DNA of 64,000 nt from Bugula neritina (GCA_964035545.1 OZ037768.1:9601241-9665240); one strand, 5' to 3'. Counted from the stretch's first letter, positions 13,997 to 27,450 are shown. The notes: generated by a model from the letters alone, not told the origin. Translations and numbers: made by a program.

Positions 13997-15137
13997 CTGT
14001 ATTGTGACAACCAACTGGAATGGATACTTCAAGTAGTAGACTTTCTGTGGGGGAATCGCAAAGTCTTTACTGTAAGCTAGTCATTTAGGTGCAGTAATGG
14101 AGAAATCTCTATAGCCCAATATTTTTTTTCTTTAATGATTTTTAATTTAATGATTGCTAGTTTGACTTTGAAATTATCCATTTATCTAAAATATGGCAGT
14201 TCCCTAATTTTTCCCTTACTGCACCTACCCCATGCTAGTGGCTATTGGAGACCGAAGTCAATAATTATGTTATTTTTAAATTTTTATTTTTGTTGGATTG
14301 ATTATAATTGTTTTGTCAATAGTTGTGGTAATGACTTGTCTAACATCTAATGTTCAGAACCCCTCATGGTGAATTTTATAAAGTATTTTTAAAATGTGAA
14401 CCTTTAAGTATAATTTTACATACTGATTTATAATAACAACCTTGAGTTCTATTCACACCACATCACAAGCATAGAGTACAGTGTTGCCCATGTATATTTT
14501 GAGATATAATATAATTCAAGCAAAACATGTACAAGATACAGAGCACCATACAAAGTGTACTTTGCTGCTATACATCCGAAGCATTTATCAATATATAGTA
14601 ATATACTATACCTGGATAACATACATGTACATGATCAACGTAACAATAATTTTGTAAAATACAAATTTACAATTACAAGAAGGATATAATATCAGTAACA
14701 TGATATAAAAATAGTATCTAATTCACTATAACAAATAAGTATACAAAATAGAATAAAAATCCTAGTGAAACTAGTAAAAATAATGGTAATCGTTAATATA
14801 CAGTACAATATATTGGCTGACACAGTCCTGAGATTTATATCAGAATGAAGAAATGGTTAAACCATAATTATAACTAAATAAAGACTTTGAAGATTTAATT
14901 ACTATTTGCTGTAGATACACATACTATACAATTATAATACATTTCAACAGAAATGTATAAAATGACAGCAAGAAAAATTATTTTCATGAAGCAAAATAGA
15001 TATTACTAAAACAGTACATTTGAGTGATTGCAATTTATTAGGTTTCAAAATGTATGAAATGCTGTCTTGAAAGCCAGTATAATACATTATTATATTATAC
15101 AATGGCACATATTACTAATGTATTTAAGAAAATATTT
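13997..15137. other. Convergent intergenic spacer / 3' UTRs
   Basis: This spacer separates the 3' ends of the transporter (+) and the ELK-type gene (-). It is AT-rich with no supported gene. An AATAAA on the plus strand at 14877-14882 is a distant candidate poly(A) signal for the transporter, and the ELK-type gene has one on the minus strand at 15034-15039. Confidence 0.5.
15034..15039 (-). promoter_or_regulatory. Candidate poly(A) signal of the ELK-type gene
   Basis: Minus-strand AATAAA about 100 bp beyond the stop codon at 15138-15140, a reasonable distance for a short 3' UTR. Confidence 0.45.
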
Positions 15138-18100
15138 CTAAGATACCTTTTTATCTACACTAGATGTTGAATTTGGTGCTGGGGCATTAGTAAACACACT
15201 ATCATGGAAAGAACTAAATGAAGCTAGAGAAGGAGAAACAGCGAATGCGGGGAACTGAAACGCTGGTCCGGCATGTAGACCACCAAACCTAGGTGAGAGT
15301 GTGGATACGGGGCTGAGGGTTCCCGGCCCCCAGAAGTGTATTCCAGGCAAGAGAGGGGTCCTCTGGCCAAACATAGGACTAGTGAGGAACATGGGGGTGT
15401 TGAGGCTGGGCAGCAAACCCCTACTTAGTGGATTCAATGGTGAGGTCACTGGGTGATTCACCACCACATCATTGTTTATACTGATAGGATCTGGTTTCAA
15501 CTTGGATTGTTTCGATAACCTACGAGCCTCTATACTGCCGCCAGCTTCTGTTGTGCTGTTTTGTTTGGTATTTTGAAATTCGGGTATTTCAAGTTTCACC
15601 TTGACTTCACATTCTTTAGTGTTGACGGGTGTTGCCGGTTTAGGTGGGGGTGTGGGAGTTCCTGAACCAGGGAGATCAAATACTGGAGTAGGCGAAGGTG
15701 ACCCAGCAGGGGTGCAGACACTGACTGCAGGGGTTACTGGGGGTGAAGGTCGCTGCTGCAGCATACTGTCAACTGATGAAGTCAATACTGCATTCGCAGC
15801 TGGAGATATACTTCTGACAGGGTTGGCTATGGCTGGTGAAACAGTACTCAGTGTAGCCGTGGAGCTCTGTGGTGGTTGAGCAGCAACAGAAGGCACTGGT
15901 GAGATTACATTAGGAGTCGGTGAACGAGTCAAGTTGTTCTGATTATCTTGTACCGTAGAGCCAGAGGGAGAAAACTGTAATGGCAATAATATTATTGTTT
16001 AATTTGTCAACAAATAGAAAAGATATTCAACAACCCTACTAGGATGTTAATATCTCTTTGCTGCCCTCAAGAGTAGACAAATAGTCCTAAAGGTATATCA
16101 TATTATGAGTACTAGTTTGAAATACATCAAGTATTAATACAAAACCTTCCATAGAGTGTTAAACAGGAAGTGACATCGGCAATGATAAAAGAGCCGCTAC
16201 CACATGAATCGGAAAAACAGTGGCTAATATAATACAAATAAATCAAGAAACTGTCTCTTGGACTTCCTAAATGAGGAAATCTTTAGCACATTGAGAAACT
16301 CATACCCTATAATATGTGCAACAGCCTACTTAATGTAACTAGTGTCTACTAACCGAAGCTTGAGCCTGCGAGTTGTCACTGTGGTAGACTGCCTGGCGGT
16401 CTTGAGGTACCGTGGCATGAAACTTCTGCTGCTCCGCCATGGCCTGTGCCACAACTGCTTGCTCATAGAGCATGCGATCTCGCTGCTGTGCAAATGCCAG
16501 CTGAGCTTGAGGGATAATGGCGGATTTCACGTCATACGGCCGCAATGTTTGGAAGCTGCTAACGGCAGACGACACTGTGGTGCTGGGGGCTGGCTTAGAC
16601 TCATTCACTATACTTTCCATTTTCTTCTGAAAAGTAATTCTGTTCTCCGTTTTGACCATTTCTGGGAACGACACGAATTTATAGACAAACTTCTGCCCCA
16701 TAACTTTTTTAATAATGTTTTTGTCATAGTAGTAGCGGAGTGCGCGACTCAGCTTGTCATAGTTCATATTATTTTTATTCTTCTTTAGTCCCCACAACTT
16801 GGCTACTTGCTCAGCGTCCAGCAGCTTAAATTCACCATCATTGTTGGTCCATCGGATAATATTTGAATATTGTTGCTTCAGAAGGAGATCTAATAGGAAC
16901 TGCCAAAGAGTGACATTTGCATCTGCAGTGCCATTTGCTACAATAAAAATTATAGCTCTTAAAAAAATACCACTTTAAATGGTAGTTTAACTTTTTCAGT
17001 CAGAATATTGGTGTCTAACTCTAAGGAAATTGGAATGAGAGATTGTCACCTGCTAGGTTACCACAGTTATTAATTAATACTTTTTGTTCAATGTCTTGAA
17101 CAAGGAGTGGTTGGTCTTTGTATTGGAAATACTACACTAGGTATGCACTTGCGAATGCATGCAAATTATTTCCTATATAACATTATAATGCAAATTCGGA
17201 TGGCAAGTCATTAAAGGAAATTCCTCAATACTTAATAAATAGAAAACCCGCAACGTGCAACTAGTAGAATGTAGAACTACTAGCCTACTAACAGTTTTAC
17301 AAATGCATTGTCATAATTGATCTGTCAACTAACATCAAGATAATGACTCAGAAGGAAGCGATTTTTGGCAGGTAATCAAACTGATATTCAACGAAGCAAA
17401 TCCAAATCAGCTACCATACACGATCAAAACGTGATAGAAGACTCAAAGCTGGAAGGTAAATTGCATTGAACTGAGAGTGATATTGATCTTTTGACACACA
17501 AAGCGACACTCAGCTGGCCTTACAACCATCATCTATACCAGTGGGCTACTGTTTACACTTCACACCAACGGGATAGAGAGTTAATATAGTTTACGCATTT
17601 GATTGATTTAACTTTCTATAAGGTACTTAAATAACAAACTTTTCACTAAAAATATGTTCAAATCTTACCCATTCTGATCAATTCAAATCATACCACTAGT
17701 TTAAAGAAATGACTTGTATTTTATAACATCATCACAAACACCAGCACCACAGCAAAGGAACATGCAGACTACACATCCCCTCAGAATGCAGACCTGACCA
17801 CCATCTCCACTTGCCAAATAAAATAAGGAGAGCAAGTAGCAGACAGGACATCATAGAGCATCGTACGGAGCAACAAACAGTTACATCATGACATCACACC
17901 CGCTTGTGAGAGAGGAGATTGGTTACAACATAACTTGATTCAAACTCAACAGACATTACGAACCAAAACTTAGAAACTTGTTGAAGCAGAAAACTACATT
18001 ATACAGTCTCATGGTGTAAGCAAGTGCTGACTGCACAAGCACACTCATCCGTGAAAGTATTTGCTGTCATATGTATTACAGCACAAGTAGGGGATAGCAC

Positions 18101-21100
18101 AGTTGTACTTTCTCAACATGCTAAGTGGTAATATAACACATAGAAATAGCCTAGATTTACTGTTGCAGTACTATGTGGTTACTCATTGATTTGAGCATAA
18201 AAATGGGAAAAAATTGTACTTCTAACATTGTGTATTACCTGATCTGAGCTAGAACTTGGTGTGATAGTCATCATATTGGCATCCTTTACAAATGAGTTGT
18301 TGGTAATGCTATTTCTATTTACACCACTTTTTAAAGTGCAGTAGGACATTAGGTTTTACGAGGTATATGCCACAAAAATGTGTAATTTTCCACAAGTGTC
18401 TGTATCAGTCCAGAGCTGTCAAACTTTTACAGACTGCTTTGCATTCCAATAATAGAAAATTCAGCATGCGTCTTTCTCTATCAATTGTACAGTTCTGTAC
18501 TAACTGTCCTAGGACTTGTTTACAGGTTTTTTTTACAAGCACGACTTCAGCAATTTTATTTACAAAAGATCACACTGCAAGCTAAAATTGACTTGTTCCA
18601 TTTAGACATTTTTAATTTAAACAAAGTAGATCTATTGAGTGAAATTAAAATAAAACATCTGTTAGCTGGTGGTCTACTAGCAGAACGGCCTACAATAACG
18701 TATATAGGTGAGTGGTGCTGGGTGGTAGTAGAGTAAATGACTAACACACACACCAGCTTGGCATGGAATGTGGACATGCAGGTATTATTTATGTGAACTC
18801 TGGGTAAATTGGAACAGGACACGTATGCTACTCAGCTGGCTTTATGATTCAAAATATATCAGCCACACTTCAATAAATAATTATAGAGGTAGCCTCTTAA
18901 TTTAAGAATATAGATAGGGTATAACTGATGAGTTGGAAGTGTAACTTGATTTGTGTGTTGAAATTATCAGTCAAAACAGTATGCTGAGATTGTATGCAGT
19001 TTGCCGGCATTTGGAAAATTCGACGGCTAGAAAACAGTTCAAAGTGAAAACAAGTGGTGAAGTCCTGAACTCTAGTTGCAATGTTATTCATCTATTATAA
19101 AAATCACTCAATAGGTTGCAACAGATGTTCTATTACAAGATACGATTTTAATTTTTAGTTGCCAATTGATCTAGGTCCTTCCTATCTGCCAGTCAATACA
19201 CCTCAGAGACTTACTCTCTACTATCCACTGCATCAAGTCGGAAATCTGTGCACAAAGATGACAGTAAGAATTTATTGAGCCAGACTTTTTACTAAAGAAT
19301 ACTATAACAATACTATCAGCAGGAATCAGCCCTGAGTATTGGACTATCAGATCGGCCAACTAATGCAACAATTAAATTTGTATTAAAACAAAGCCACAAC
19401 TCTGCAAGTGCCAACAGAGCTGGTAGAGCAGGTGAAGGATGAATAGTAATTATTAGTATGCCCAGCACACCTTTGCCTAATGAGATATTTTTACTGCTCT
19501 ACGCAATGGAGTGAAATTTTAAAGCTAAATTCATGTATTTGGCACAAAATAACGTTTCAACATTTCCCAAAACCCTCTGCCAGTTGTTGTTTAGATGCTA
19601 CTCCACCCATGAACTTGATAGTAATTTGCATTCTACATGTAACACCCCCACCTGTGGATATGTACCCAACAAAATAGGACAGTAAGCCACTGGAAAGCAC
19701 AGTAATACTAAACAATGTAACACTGAACATAAAATAGACCAGACGAGTTTTTATAAGGAAGCATCTTGATGTCTTGTTACATAAAGATTAGTGTTGAGAA
19801 ATAATTCATTTACCCAGCTAACAGTGCTGTGATGTCTAACAAAACCTGAGTAAATTGTATCTCGTGCTGAAGTGATGGTTAACAAGCAAATGCAGTCACT
19901 TCACAAAGATAATATAATCAAGGCTGACTACATAACATATTGGGATGAACCAGAGGTGCATACTGAAACACAGCAACCACCAACAACAGGCAAGGAGTTT
20001 CAGCTATTCAGAGTAACAAACGAGCCATTTTACTTCACGAGGAAGGAGTTGCACACTCAGCAATAAATAACTATGGCAAGCATTGTGATGCGACTAAAAT
20101 TTGTAACTAACATTTTCAAAGCAGTGGGAGTCAATTTGTGTACACGGAATAAACCCTATAGGAGCTATGCAACCCAGTCACAAGTCTATTTATGTAATTG
20201 AGGTCAAAGTTAATTTTACTTTATTCTGTGTAAATCAAAGGCAGGTTGGAACTTACAAAAATAAAACAGGACATCCTTAAAACTTTTCAATCAAAGCTGA
20301 TCTATTACTTCAGCTTCCATTTGAAATTTACATCAAATAATTATTTTAAAAGGAAAAGTTCCCAATGTAAACTAGACACATTTAAAAACATAGCATCGAT
20401 GAAGTTCTCAACTCTCCATATAAGAAATACATTTGCAGTCTACCCAACACATAGACTTGCGTTATGATAGCATGTTTCAACACAAGAGAAAAAACTGATA
20501 GAACTTAACCCTTGGCTACGACAACCCTGTAATAGACTAAAATCAGTGTAAACTGGTAACAAGAAAAAGCAGCAACTAGTCATGACACTGATATAGCTAC
20601 ACCGCTAAGGGTATAAGAACCCTGAAATTTTTCTCCATAAAATAGTTGCATATCAGCTACATCCAACTGTGATCAACACTGAGTATATCAATCAGGTCGA
20701 TAAAAGCTAATAGATACTAAGCACAGTTCATGAAAGAGCAAATCAAAACCATATCCAGTACTAACATAGTCTATTTTGACATTATGGTATGCAAAACATA
20801 AAAGCCATCAACACATGCTACAAGTAGCAAAGACGGCATAATTTTCAATTTTAAGGAATGATTCCACAGTTTTTTCTGGACCTCAACTGCCTTATAATAA
20901 ATAACTAGCAATAGTCTAAATTACTACTAGGGAGCAGCCTTGGTCTAGGGGTTAGAGCGTTTGCCTAGTAAGTACGAAGTTATGGGTTCAAACCCTGACA
21001 AAGGCTATTGGTGATGTTAGGGAGAGCATCCAGTCATAAGTGCTCCTGTGCTGCATCTGAATAAGTCCTTAACCCGATTTAACAAAAAAAAAAACCTTCC

Positions 21101-21388
21101 ATCAGGGGTTTTCTCACAGGAATGGTGACTATAAACTTTCATGATGATAAAATACTACTAAAATAGCAGCCAGCCTTGTTTGCTACGTTGTAAGAGGAAC
21201 AGACAAGAGTAAGACCACGAGAATGGCAGACAGAACTTACATTGAGTTCTAGGTGCTGCCGTAGAAGGTGGAGGCGTAGGTGCTGGAGCAGATACGTTGG
21301 CCCTTTTAGCAGGGGGCTCACCGTAACCATTGGAATGATCGAACTCATTTCTTTCCACTTTTATCGGACAGGCAGGTACACTATCCAT
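15138..21388 (-). CDS. ELK-type ETS-domain transcription factor (ternary complex factor)
   Basis: Three coding exons on the minus strand, 21388-21241, 16937-16354 and 15974-15138, join in phase to give 522 residues. The acceptor at 21409 shows that at least one non-coding 5' exon exists upstream. The ETS DNA-binding domain spans residues 58-140 ([11 protein letters not shown]..., [29 protein letters not shown]); the two recognition-helix arginines are Arg114 and Arg117. GLKKNK followed by [13 protein letters not shown] is diagnostic of the ELK1/3/4 subfamily. The C-terminal activation domain is also conserved: [10 protein letters not shown] (IHFW at 456-459), two LSP phospho-acceptor motifs (464-466, 470-472) and an FQFP motif for ERK docking (483-486). 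A basic-hydrophobic stretch near 398-410 may be the D-domain. IKVE near the N-terminus and VKLE at 370-373 fit the SUMO consensus. The SRF-binding B-box is not obvious. About 57 residues precede the ETS domain, whereas vertebrate ELKs start almost directly with it. The family acts in the nucleus with SRF under ERK control. Confidence 0.92.
20935..21130 (+). mobile_element. tRNA-derived SINE, copy 1
   Basis: The tRNA-like head has a box A (TGGTCTAGGGGTTAGAGC from 20941) and a box B (GGTTCAAACC at 20985-20994). It is followed by a body containing GATGTTAGGGAGAGCATCC and a tail that includes A-rich sequence and CCTTCCATCAGGGGTTTT. Head, body and tail match, with divergence, a second copy on the minus strand near 61433-61640; the body and tail match a third near 60560-60685. 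It sits in the first coding intron of the ELK-type gene, in opposite orientation. The head is too degenerate to be a working tRNA gene. Confidence 0.82.
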
Positions 21389-21408
21389 GTTATACCAACT
21401 AATTGCTG

Positions 21409-24279
21409 CTGAAATAGACAGCATGAAACTAATTTTTCAAAAGGCCTCAAACATAGATTCTAGACGCAATAACATGCTTGAGCCTAAACAATCACCTTGG
21501 CATATTATACACACACATAAGTCTTAAAATATATCGCCAAATAAAAAGGAAAAATTGTGGTAGAAGCTCTTACTGTCATCAGTTGCATACAACTTCAGTT
21601 TTGCTCAGTCATGAAAATGAGGAGAGCCAGTAGACTATAATTGTTTCTTCAACTTGTGAGCCTTCAAAATGTACAAAATTTGCTACTAACACCTATATCC
21701 TTGTAGAAATGAATATCTAGTTGTGGCTTTTGTAAGCACTAGTTTATGCATTATCTTCGCAACCGGAATTACAGTTTAGTTGGTTTATTTAAATCATGCC
21801 TTCAGAGAAGTAAATAAAGAATCGATACCTCTAGCAAACTGAAAGCCAAATAATGATTTTAAATAGTAACTAGAATATTAGAAGAAGTTTCAGCAGTATT
21901 GTTTTTTTTTTGTACAAACTAAACGATAGGACACATTGACCAGTAGATATCTTAAAATATTTCCTAAAAACCTTTAAAAATGAGTATATACGACATATGT
22001 GGTAATTTCCGGAAAGGAAACACTTTGACAAAAAGGCACAATTTCCAATACTGTTTCCTTTAAAGTTTAAAACATTGTGCATCAAAACACAGTTAACTAA
22101 TACTTTTTAGTATATTAATACATTCCATCACTTAATTGCATGTTTGTAAATCCTCAGCCTAATAATAAAAAACTAAGCGGTCATGTAGTTTTAGGTTTAG
22201 CTCGCTTTATCTTATAAATTAGTTTAGTTGTGAAATAGCTATATATACTATTTACATTTACTTGATTAAATAACTAGTATGCTAGGCAAGCAGTTGATAT
22301 GAAAAAGCTGTATGCGGCAGAAATAATAGTTGAAATCTGAGAGAGCTCCTTTCATTTCTGCTCTTAATAAGGTGCTTGAAAGGTTTGTATTAAATTGTTA
22401 TGTTAACAATAATTAAAAAAACCAATAAAAATGAAGATATTCACGTGTGTGTTAAATATCTTTATACTTTAATGTTCAGTCCAACAAAACATCAACTGAT
22501 TTGAAAGATGAGCTCTGTGTACATAAGTTGCTAAGTTTAACATAGCATTGCAAATATCCAAATTGAATATTTTATGCATATAACTTATAAGTAATGATTA
22601 CTTAATGAATAATGAATATGATAATGACTCAAAACTAAAAGTGCCCGAATGATCTCAAATTCTAAGATTTAGTTCAAACTAAGCTATACCACAACATTTT
22701 TAATGACTTGCATAAACTTATAGTAAGTAATACAATCACAGTGTTGCACTTACTTGGACTTAGTTAAGTTTAATGGCAAAACTAATTCTAATTGTATTAT
22801 AACAACTAAAAATTTGTAATATTTATATCACATTAATTGTAAACAAAAAACAAATCATATGCACATAATGATAATGATAATCATATTTGCAATATAAATC
22901 AAATGTAATGATAATTTAAAAATTAAATAGCAAAATCACTTTTGACAGCAATCATATAATATCAATTATATGAATAAATAAGTTATAAGACTCTACGACT
23001 ACGGTCACACTCACTGGTCACACATTTTGAAAATCAAAATGTACGAACTGGTCGTAGAACTAGATCAAGAAAGTAGTCTTATTAATAAAAAATTATATCT
23101 ATAATAATAATATTAATAAAATTAAGATATAATAATAATTATATGGTTGCTGTCAAAATCAAAACGAGAATCATTCACATTGTGATTGTGAATCCTATTT
23201 ACTAGAAGTTGATTGAGAAATGAGACTTAGACTAAGAGTAAAATCTAAATCCAAAGTTTAACCGTTAACGAGTAACTGAAACTTGAATTTAAAATAAAAA
23301 TAAGACTAAGAGAAACTCCAACTGAAGGTTAAAATTATAATGAAACTGAAAGTCAACGTGGTCAAACTTGAATAAACAGCAACACTAACTGAACTGAATA
23401 AGAATTTGTAAAGGAAATGATGCGTGTGATTCATTTTATTACTTTAGTTTTTAAATGCGCATATAAACAACGAGTACTGGTACACTTGATAACTAAAATT
23501 TCACAGTAAACTAATTGATCGTGGGCTGGTTTACAAGCAATAGAAAAGCTTGCGACAACGAATTAATGTTGCATTTTAGTAGAATTCGCTAGTAGTCCAG
23601 GAACATTGGTATAAAAGCATGACGTCATCTTCTCCATATATGGTAGAAATACTTCTGGTTGTAAGAACATCAGCCAATGAGAGTTTGAGTCAAACAGCGT
23701 ATCAATTTCATAGATTTATAGTAAATTTAGTAAAATTTGCCTGCTGGACTTATGTATTGAAACTTTGCAGTGGCATTCAGTATAGTTTTTTATTTATTGA
23801 TAAATGTGATATTATTTTTATTCAATTTGATGCAAATAATCATAATATAAATTATTATAATTTATAAATCTATTAAATTTAGTTTTAATATTAATATTAT
23901 AATTATATTAATTTAAAAATATTATTAATAGGCATTAATAATAATATTAATTATTAATATTTATAATTTAATATTATAATTATTTATTATTAATGTATAA
24001 TTAATAATTATGTATTGAATATAATTAATAATAATATTATTAATGTTATTATTATTAGATTTACTTAGTCTTATTAATAAATAATATTATTATACGTAAT
24101 TACTAATCTTATTTTTTATTTTAAATTTATTTTCGCCTTTTCGGTTTTTCTACGGCCACAGTTGACTTTGTAATACTAATTGCTTAACTTGGCATCATCA
24201 TAGTCATAGAGTGATACTGATAGACGATAGTGATAGTGTCAGTGATACTCATACTGATAGTCATACTGTGGTAAAATTA
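21409..24279. other. AT-rich region upstream of the ELK-type coding exons
   Basis: No coding exon is recognised. The ELK-type 5' UTR exon and promoter must lie here or beyond, but I cannot place them. 23800-24110 is almost pure A/T with runs of TAATATTA-type motifs. The open frames at 21870-22085 and 23619-23867 show no domain. Confidence 0.45.
22993..23057. repeat. Imperfect inverted repeat (hairpin)
   Basis: The outer arms are CTACGAC (22993-22999) and GTCGTAG (23051-23057). The inner arms are ACATTTTGA and TCAAAATGT around a 3-base loop. The arms are short and the middle is imperfect. It may be the footprint of a small fold-back element. Confidence 0.5.
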
Positions 24280-24609
24280 TGTTGTGTGTGTGTGTCCTTG
24301 GTTGCCGAGATCGGCACTTCGGTCCCCCGAAACACCGATATGCCGATTCTCGGCATATCGGACTACCGAAGTGCCGAGATGCCAATTCGGCATTTCGGAT
24401 TCCTGAAGTGCCGATATTCGGCATTTCGGGCCTCCGATCTCGGCAACAAAGGAATGTCTTTGTCCTGCGTGTATATAAAAGCCAGCGAGTTTCAGTGTAG
24501 ATTCAGTCTACTACTGGAGCTCGCTAGACACAGACTACTGGATCATTCGGACTACAATAAAGCTACCTTACCTTTTACCTTATTTCTCGCCTTGTTTCTC
24601 ATAACAAGC
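24280..24609 (+). mobile_element. LTR-like block (candidate solo LTR)
   Basis: A TATA box (TATATAAAA at 24472-24480) is followed 75 bp later by AATAAA (24556-24561), and the block runs from a TGT-starting edge to a CA-ending edge (CTCATAACA). TATA plus poly(A) signal within about 100 bp is the layout of the promoter and R region of Ty3/gypsy-type LTRs. I see no second LTR, no internal retroelement genes next to it and no clear target duplication, so the edges and the identification are tentative. Its first half is the nested palindrome at 24296-24452. Confidence 0.35.
24296..24452. repeat. Nested palindromic block, GC-richer than surroundings
   Basis: Outer arms at 24296-24314 and 24434-24452 are inverted repeats matching at 18 of 19 positions (CCTTGGTTGCCGAGATCGG against the reverse complement of the right arm). 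Between them lie many short inverted and direct copies of CGGCATATCGG, CCGAAGTGCCGAG and CGGCATTTCGG. The block could fold into a multi-branched hairpin. It resembles a MITE or a structured LTR leader; no protein is encoded. Confidence 0.75.
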
Positions 24610-24899
24610 ATGTAAAGCACTAGTTTCATTCATAACCCACAAAACTATCACAATACACTTGCATTTTACATGGTCAGTTGATTGGAAAATCATAATACCT
24701 TTCAATGAGGGTAAATGCAAAATCATAGCTTTTACTTTTAGCAATCAAAATTACAGGCCTCGTACAAGTAGAGATGGTTTGGGTAAACACAGCAACATAA
24801 CTGGGGGTTGTAATACAGTCAAACCTTAAATTTGACAATCTATTTTACCTAAAAAAGATTAAGCCTCAAAACTTCTGGGAGCAATTAAATCTTAAATCA

Positions 24900-25330
24900 A
24901 TAAATGAAGCCCCTAGAGAAGGTAAGCTACTGGCTTACACTAGTTTGTGCCGTCCCATTCTCGAGTATGCAGATGCCTCGTGGGATCCAACATTAGCTAA
25001 ATACATTGAGTCTCTGGAAAGGCTACAGCACAGGGCGGTTAGGTTTATTGCTGGATTGAAGGACAAGAAAGTGTCACCGAGGCATGCTCTCAGCTTGGCC
25101 TTTAGCCTCTCAAACAGAGACGCAGAACTCACTGACCTTATTTCTTTATAAAAATTCTGCAGGAAGAAAAACACTCAATATTGGCAATGGCGTACGATGA
25201 AATCACATGAGATTGCTAAAATTTGGCAGTAACCACTAGGTCTGCTGCTCGCGGTGAACTAACATCTATATATGCAAACTCACAAGTATACGATGGTAGT
25301 TTCTTACCAAAAACCACTAGAGACACCAGA
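24900..25330 (+). pseudogene. LINE (non-LTR retrotransposon) reverse-transcriptase C-terminal remnant
   Basis: The frame running to the stop near 25149 reads KLLAYTSLCRPILEYADASW, then ESLERLQHRAVRFI. This is the conserved end of the reverse-transcriptase region of CR1/Jockey-like LINEs (pattern RPxLEYAsxVWdP...LExVQrRAxRFI). After the stop, a different frame continues with TRSAARGELTSIYANSQVYD and SFLPKTTRD, which matches the family's following SFFPRTIRDWN region. An in-frame stop and a frame change make this a dead 5'-truncated copy. Confidence 0.8.
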
Positions 25331-27404
25331 GGGTCCATATAAAAAAGTTCCAAAAAATTCAACACAATTACCACTTAACCTGTAGTAGACACTGTAAAAT
25401 AAATGAGGCACTTCTACAACCTTGAGTGTTTCCAAGTGTTCTATGCCTTCAAAGGTATTCAAAGCTAAGGTATACAGTTACAGTTATTGTTCATGTTTAA
25501 ATTTAGTTTTACTATAAGTATATCTTATACTTATAGTTATACACAATACATGTAATACTAATTAAATAATACACTGTAAATTAAAAGGAAACTAAACAAT
25601 TAGGCTAACAATACAAAAGTGGATAATATTATTATTAATAATAATAATAATACAACGATACAACTCCACCTAGCTTTATTTCAGGGCTAATCTACTTCTA
25701 ATAGTAATACTAATAGTAATAGAGTGCATATAAGACTACATTGTTAATCCTAGTAAAATAAACCTCTGCCTAGGGAAAATTTGGTTAAACTGCTAAAAAA
25801 ATTAAGCATTCCCAAGCCCAAGGTGTTCAGTTTAGCTGACTGGTTATTAGCTCTGCTCTGACAGTGACTTTTGCTATTTAGATTTTTATAGCTGTTGCAA
25901 CAGTAAAATTTTCCAAAATAGTTAAATTGGAGTATAACCTTATTAGGTTGACTGTTTTACCAACTATGAAATGGTATTTTATGTCTAGTAAAACTAATAC
26001 AGTTTAGTAGTTGAAATAAAAATATCTGCCTACTTGCATATCTGTAAGAATCTGGATTTTTTAATAAGCCTAGGAGTCAAGTTTCAAGAACTAAAGTTGA
26101 TATGGTGAACAAAGGATTTATTTCACATATTCTTAGACACTTTTTAAAATTGTCTTTTCTTGACAAGCTTTATTTTCCCCATTAAATGCTGTATTGTATA
26201 ATATGAAAAATAAACGTCTGCAATTTATTTACTGTGAAAATCATCAACTGTATTCAGCTAGTTGTATGCTGACAAAAACTTAGAGCAGTTTATTTATTCC
26301 ATATTATAGAAAAAATGAGATTTATATATAATTATTATGATACTAGTAAATGACAAAATAATAGAATCAATAAAAGTCACTAATTGATACAAAATTTTAC
26401 AAAATACCAAGCAGAAGCTACAGCTTCACTATGATTCTATAACAAACTACTGCTCTCCTTGTTGAAACTGTACCTGTTAAATGACCACAAATACGATATT
26501 TCATTTACCTAAGCAGAAACAATATTGGTAGTATTTATATCAAGTTTTGAAACCTTTTCAAAGTACATAGTAGCCTACAGACCTTTTTTATGGTACTAAC
26601 CTTATTTATGGTGAAAACCTTTTTTATGCTACAAACTTCATTTATGCTATGAACATCATTTAAATATTGGATCTAATCACATGCAAACAGTTACCCATCA
26701 ATGTTTTGACAGTAACATTTCTCAAATAGGAAACAGTCTACAACAGTGGAAATACATAGTACAATACAAATACAAATTTGCAAACATTGCATTTGTCTAT
26801 GAATTTTTATAATCTAAATTTTTCCACCTTTTAAGCCCTGTGAAAATGAGTGATCATAAATTTGTTTTATTTTGAATATTGTAATTCCTACTTCATCCTT
26901 ACTGTCATTCTTACCACTAGTATGCGATGTGTGAATAAAATGCAGGTAGACAGGTGCAATTCCTGAGTGGTTAAATATTTGACCAAATTAGAACTACCTG
27001 TGTTTACATCTTGGCCTTGCGATGTACTCTGTGAATCTAAACAATTATCTATGTATTATGAGCAATGTAGTTCAATTTTAGGTTATTGTGTTTACCTTAG
27101 TTTTTAATTATTTAAAGAAGGTATGGGAATAAAATTACAGGACAAAATATCATGTTGATGCATTTGAAAAAGGGAAAAAAATATATTTGTTGGCAGAAAT
27201 AAACTATTTTAACCGGTAAAGGTAACTGCAAGTCTAAATTTTAAAGCGTACTTCTTGCTTTATGAATTTTAATTAACATCTTTGTCATAAAATAGGTTCC
27301 CTCGAAAAACAACTCCTTTGTGTTTATAGTCACCATCCTTGTAGGTTCTTGCAGAAAGCTGTTACTATAAGCAAATGTATAGAACTCGGAAGAAGACTTT
27401 TTAG
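25331..27404. other. AT-rich intergenic stretch
   Basis: No gene, RNA or clear transposon is recognised. It contains short (TAA)n and TAGTAATAC-type runs near 25620-25725 only. Confidence 0.5.
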
Positions 27405-27405
27405 T

Positions 27406-27447
<42 letters not shown>

Positions 27448-27450
27448 TAT
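27405..27450. repeat. (TA)n tract
   Basis: Dinucleotide TA repeat with one G interruption, running directly into the perfect palindrome at 27451. Confidence 0.95.

Noticed and set aside
15601-15879. Plus-strand glycine/valine-rich frame
   Set aside because: Antisense shadow of the proline/serine/threonine-rich part of the ELK-type protein.
16342-16788. Plus-strand 148-residue frame opposite the ETS exon
   Set aside because: It is the antisense shadow of the conserved ETS-domain exon, whose protein is clearly recognised.
20941-21000. Possible tRNA gene
   Set aside because: Box A and B are present, but stems do not pair well and the sequence is the head of a SINE with matching body and tail.
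24945-25151. A small protein-coding gene
   Set aside because: The reading frame is the C-terminal end of a LINE reverse transcriptase with a premature stop and a frame change, so it is a retroelement fossil.
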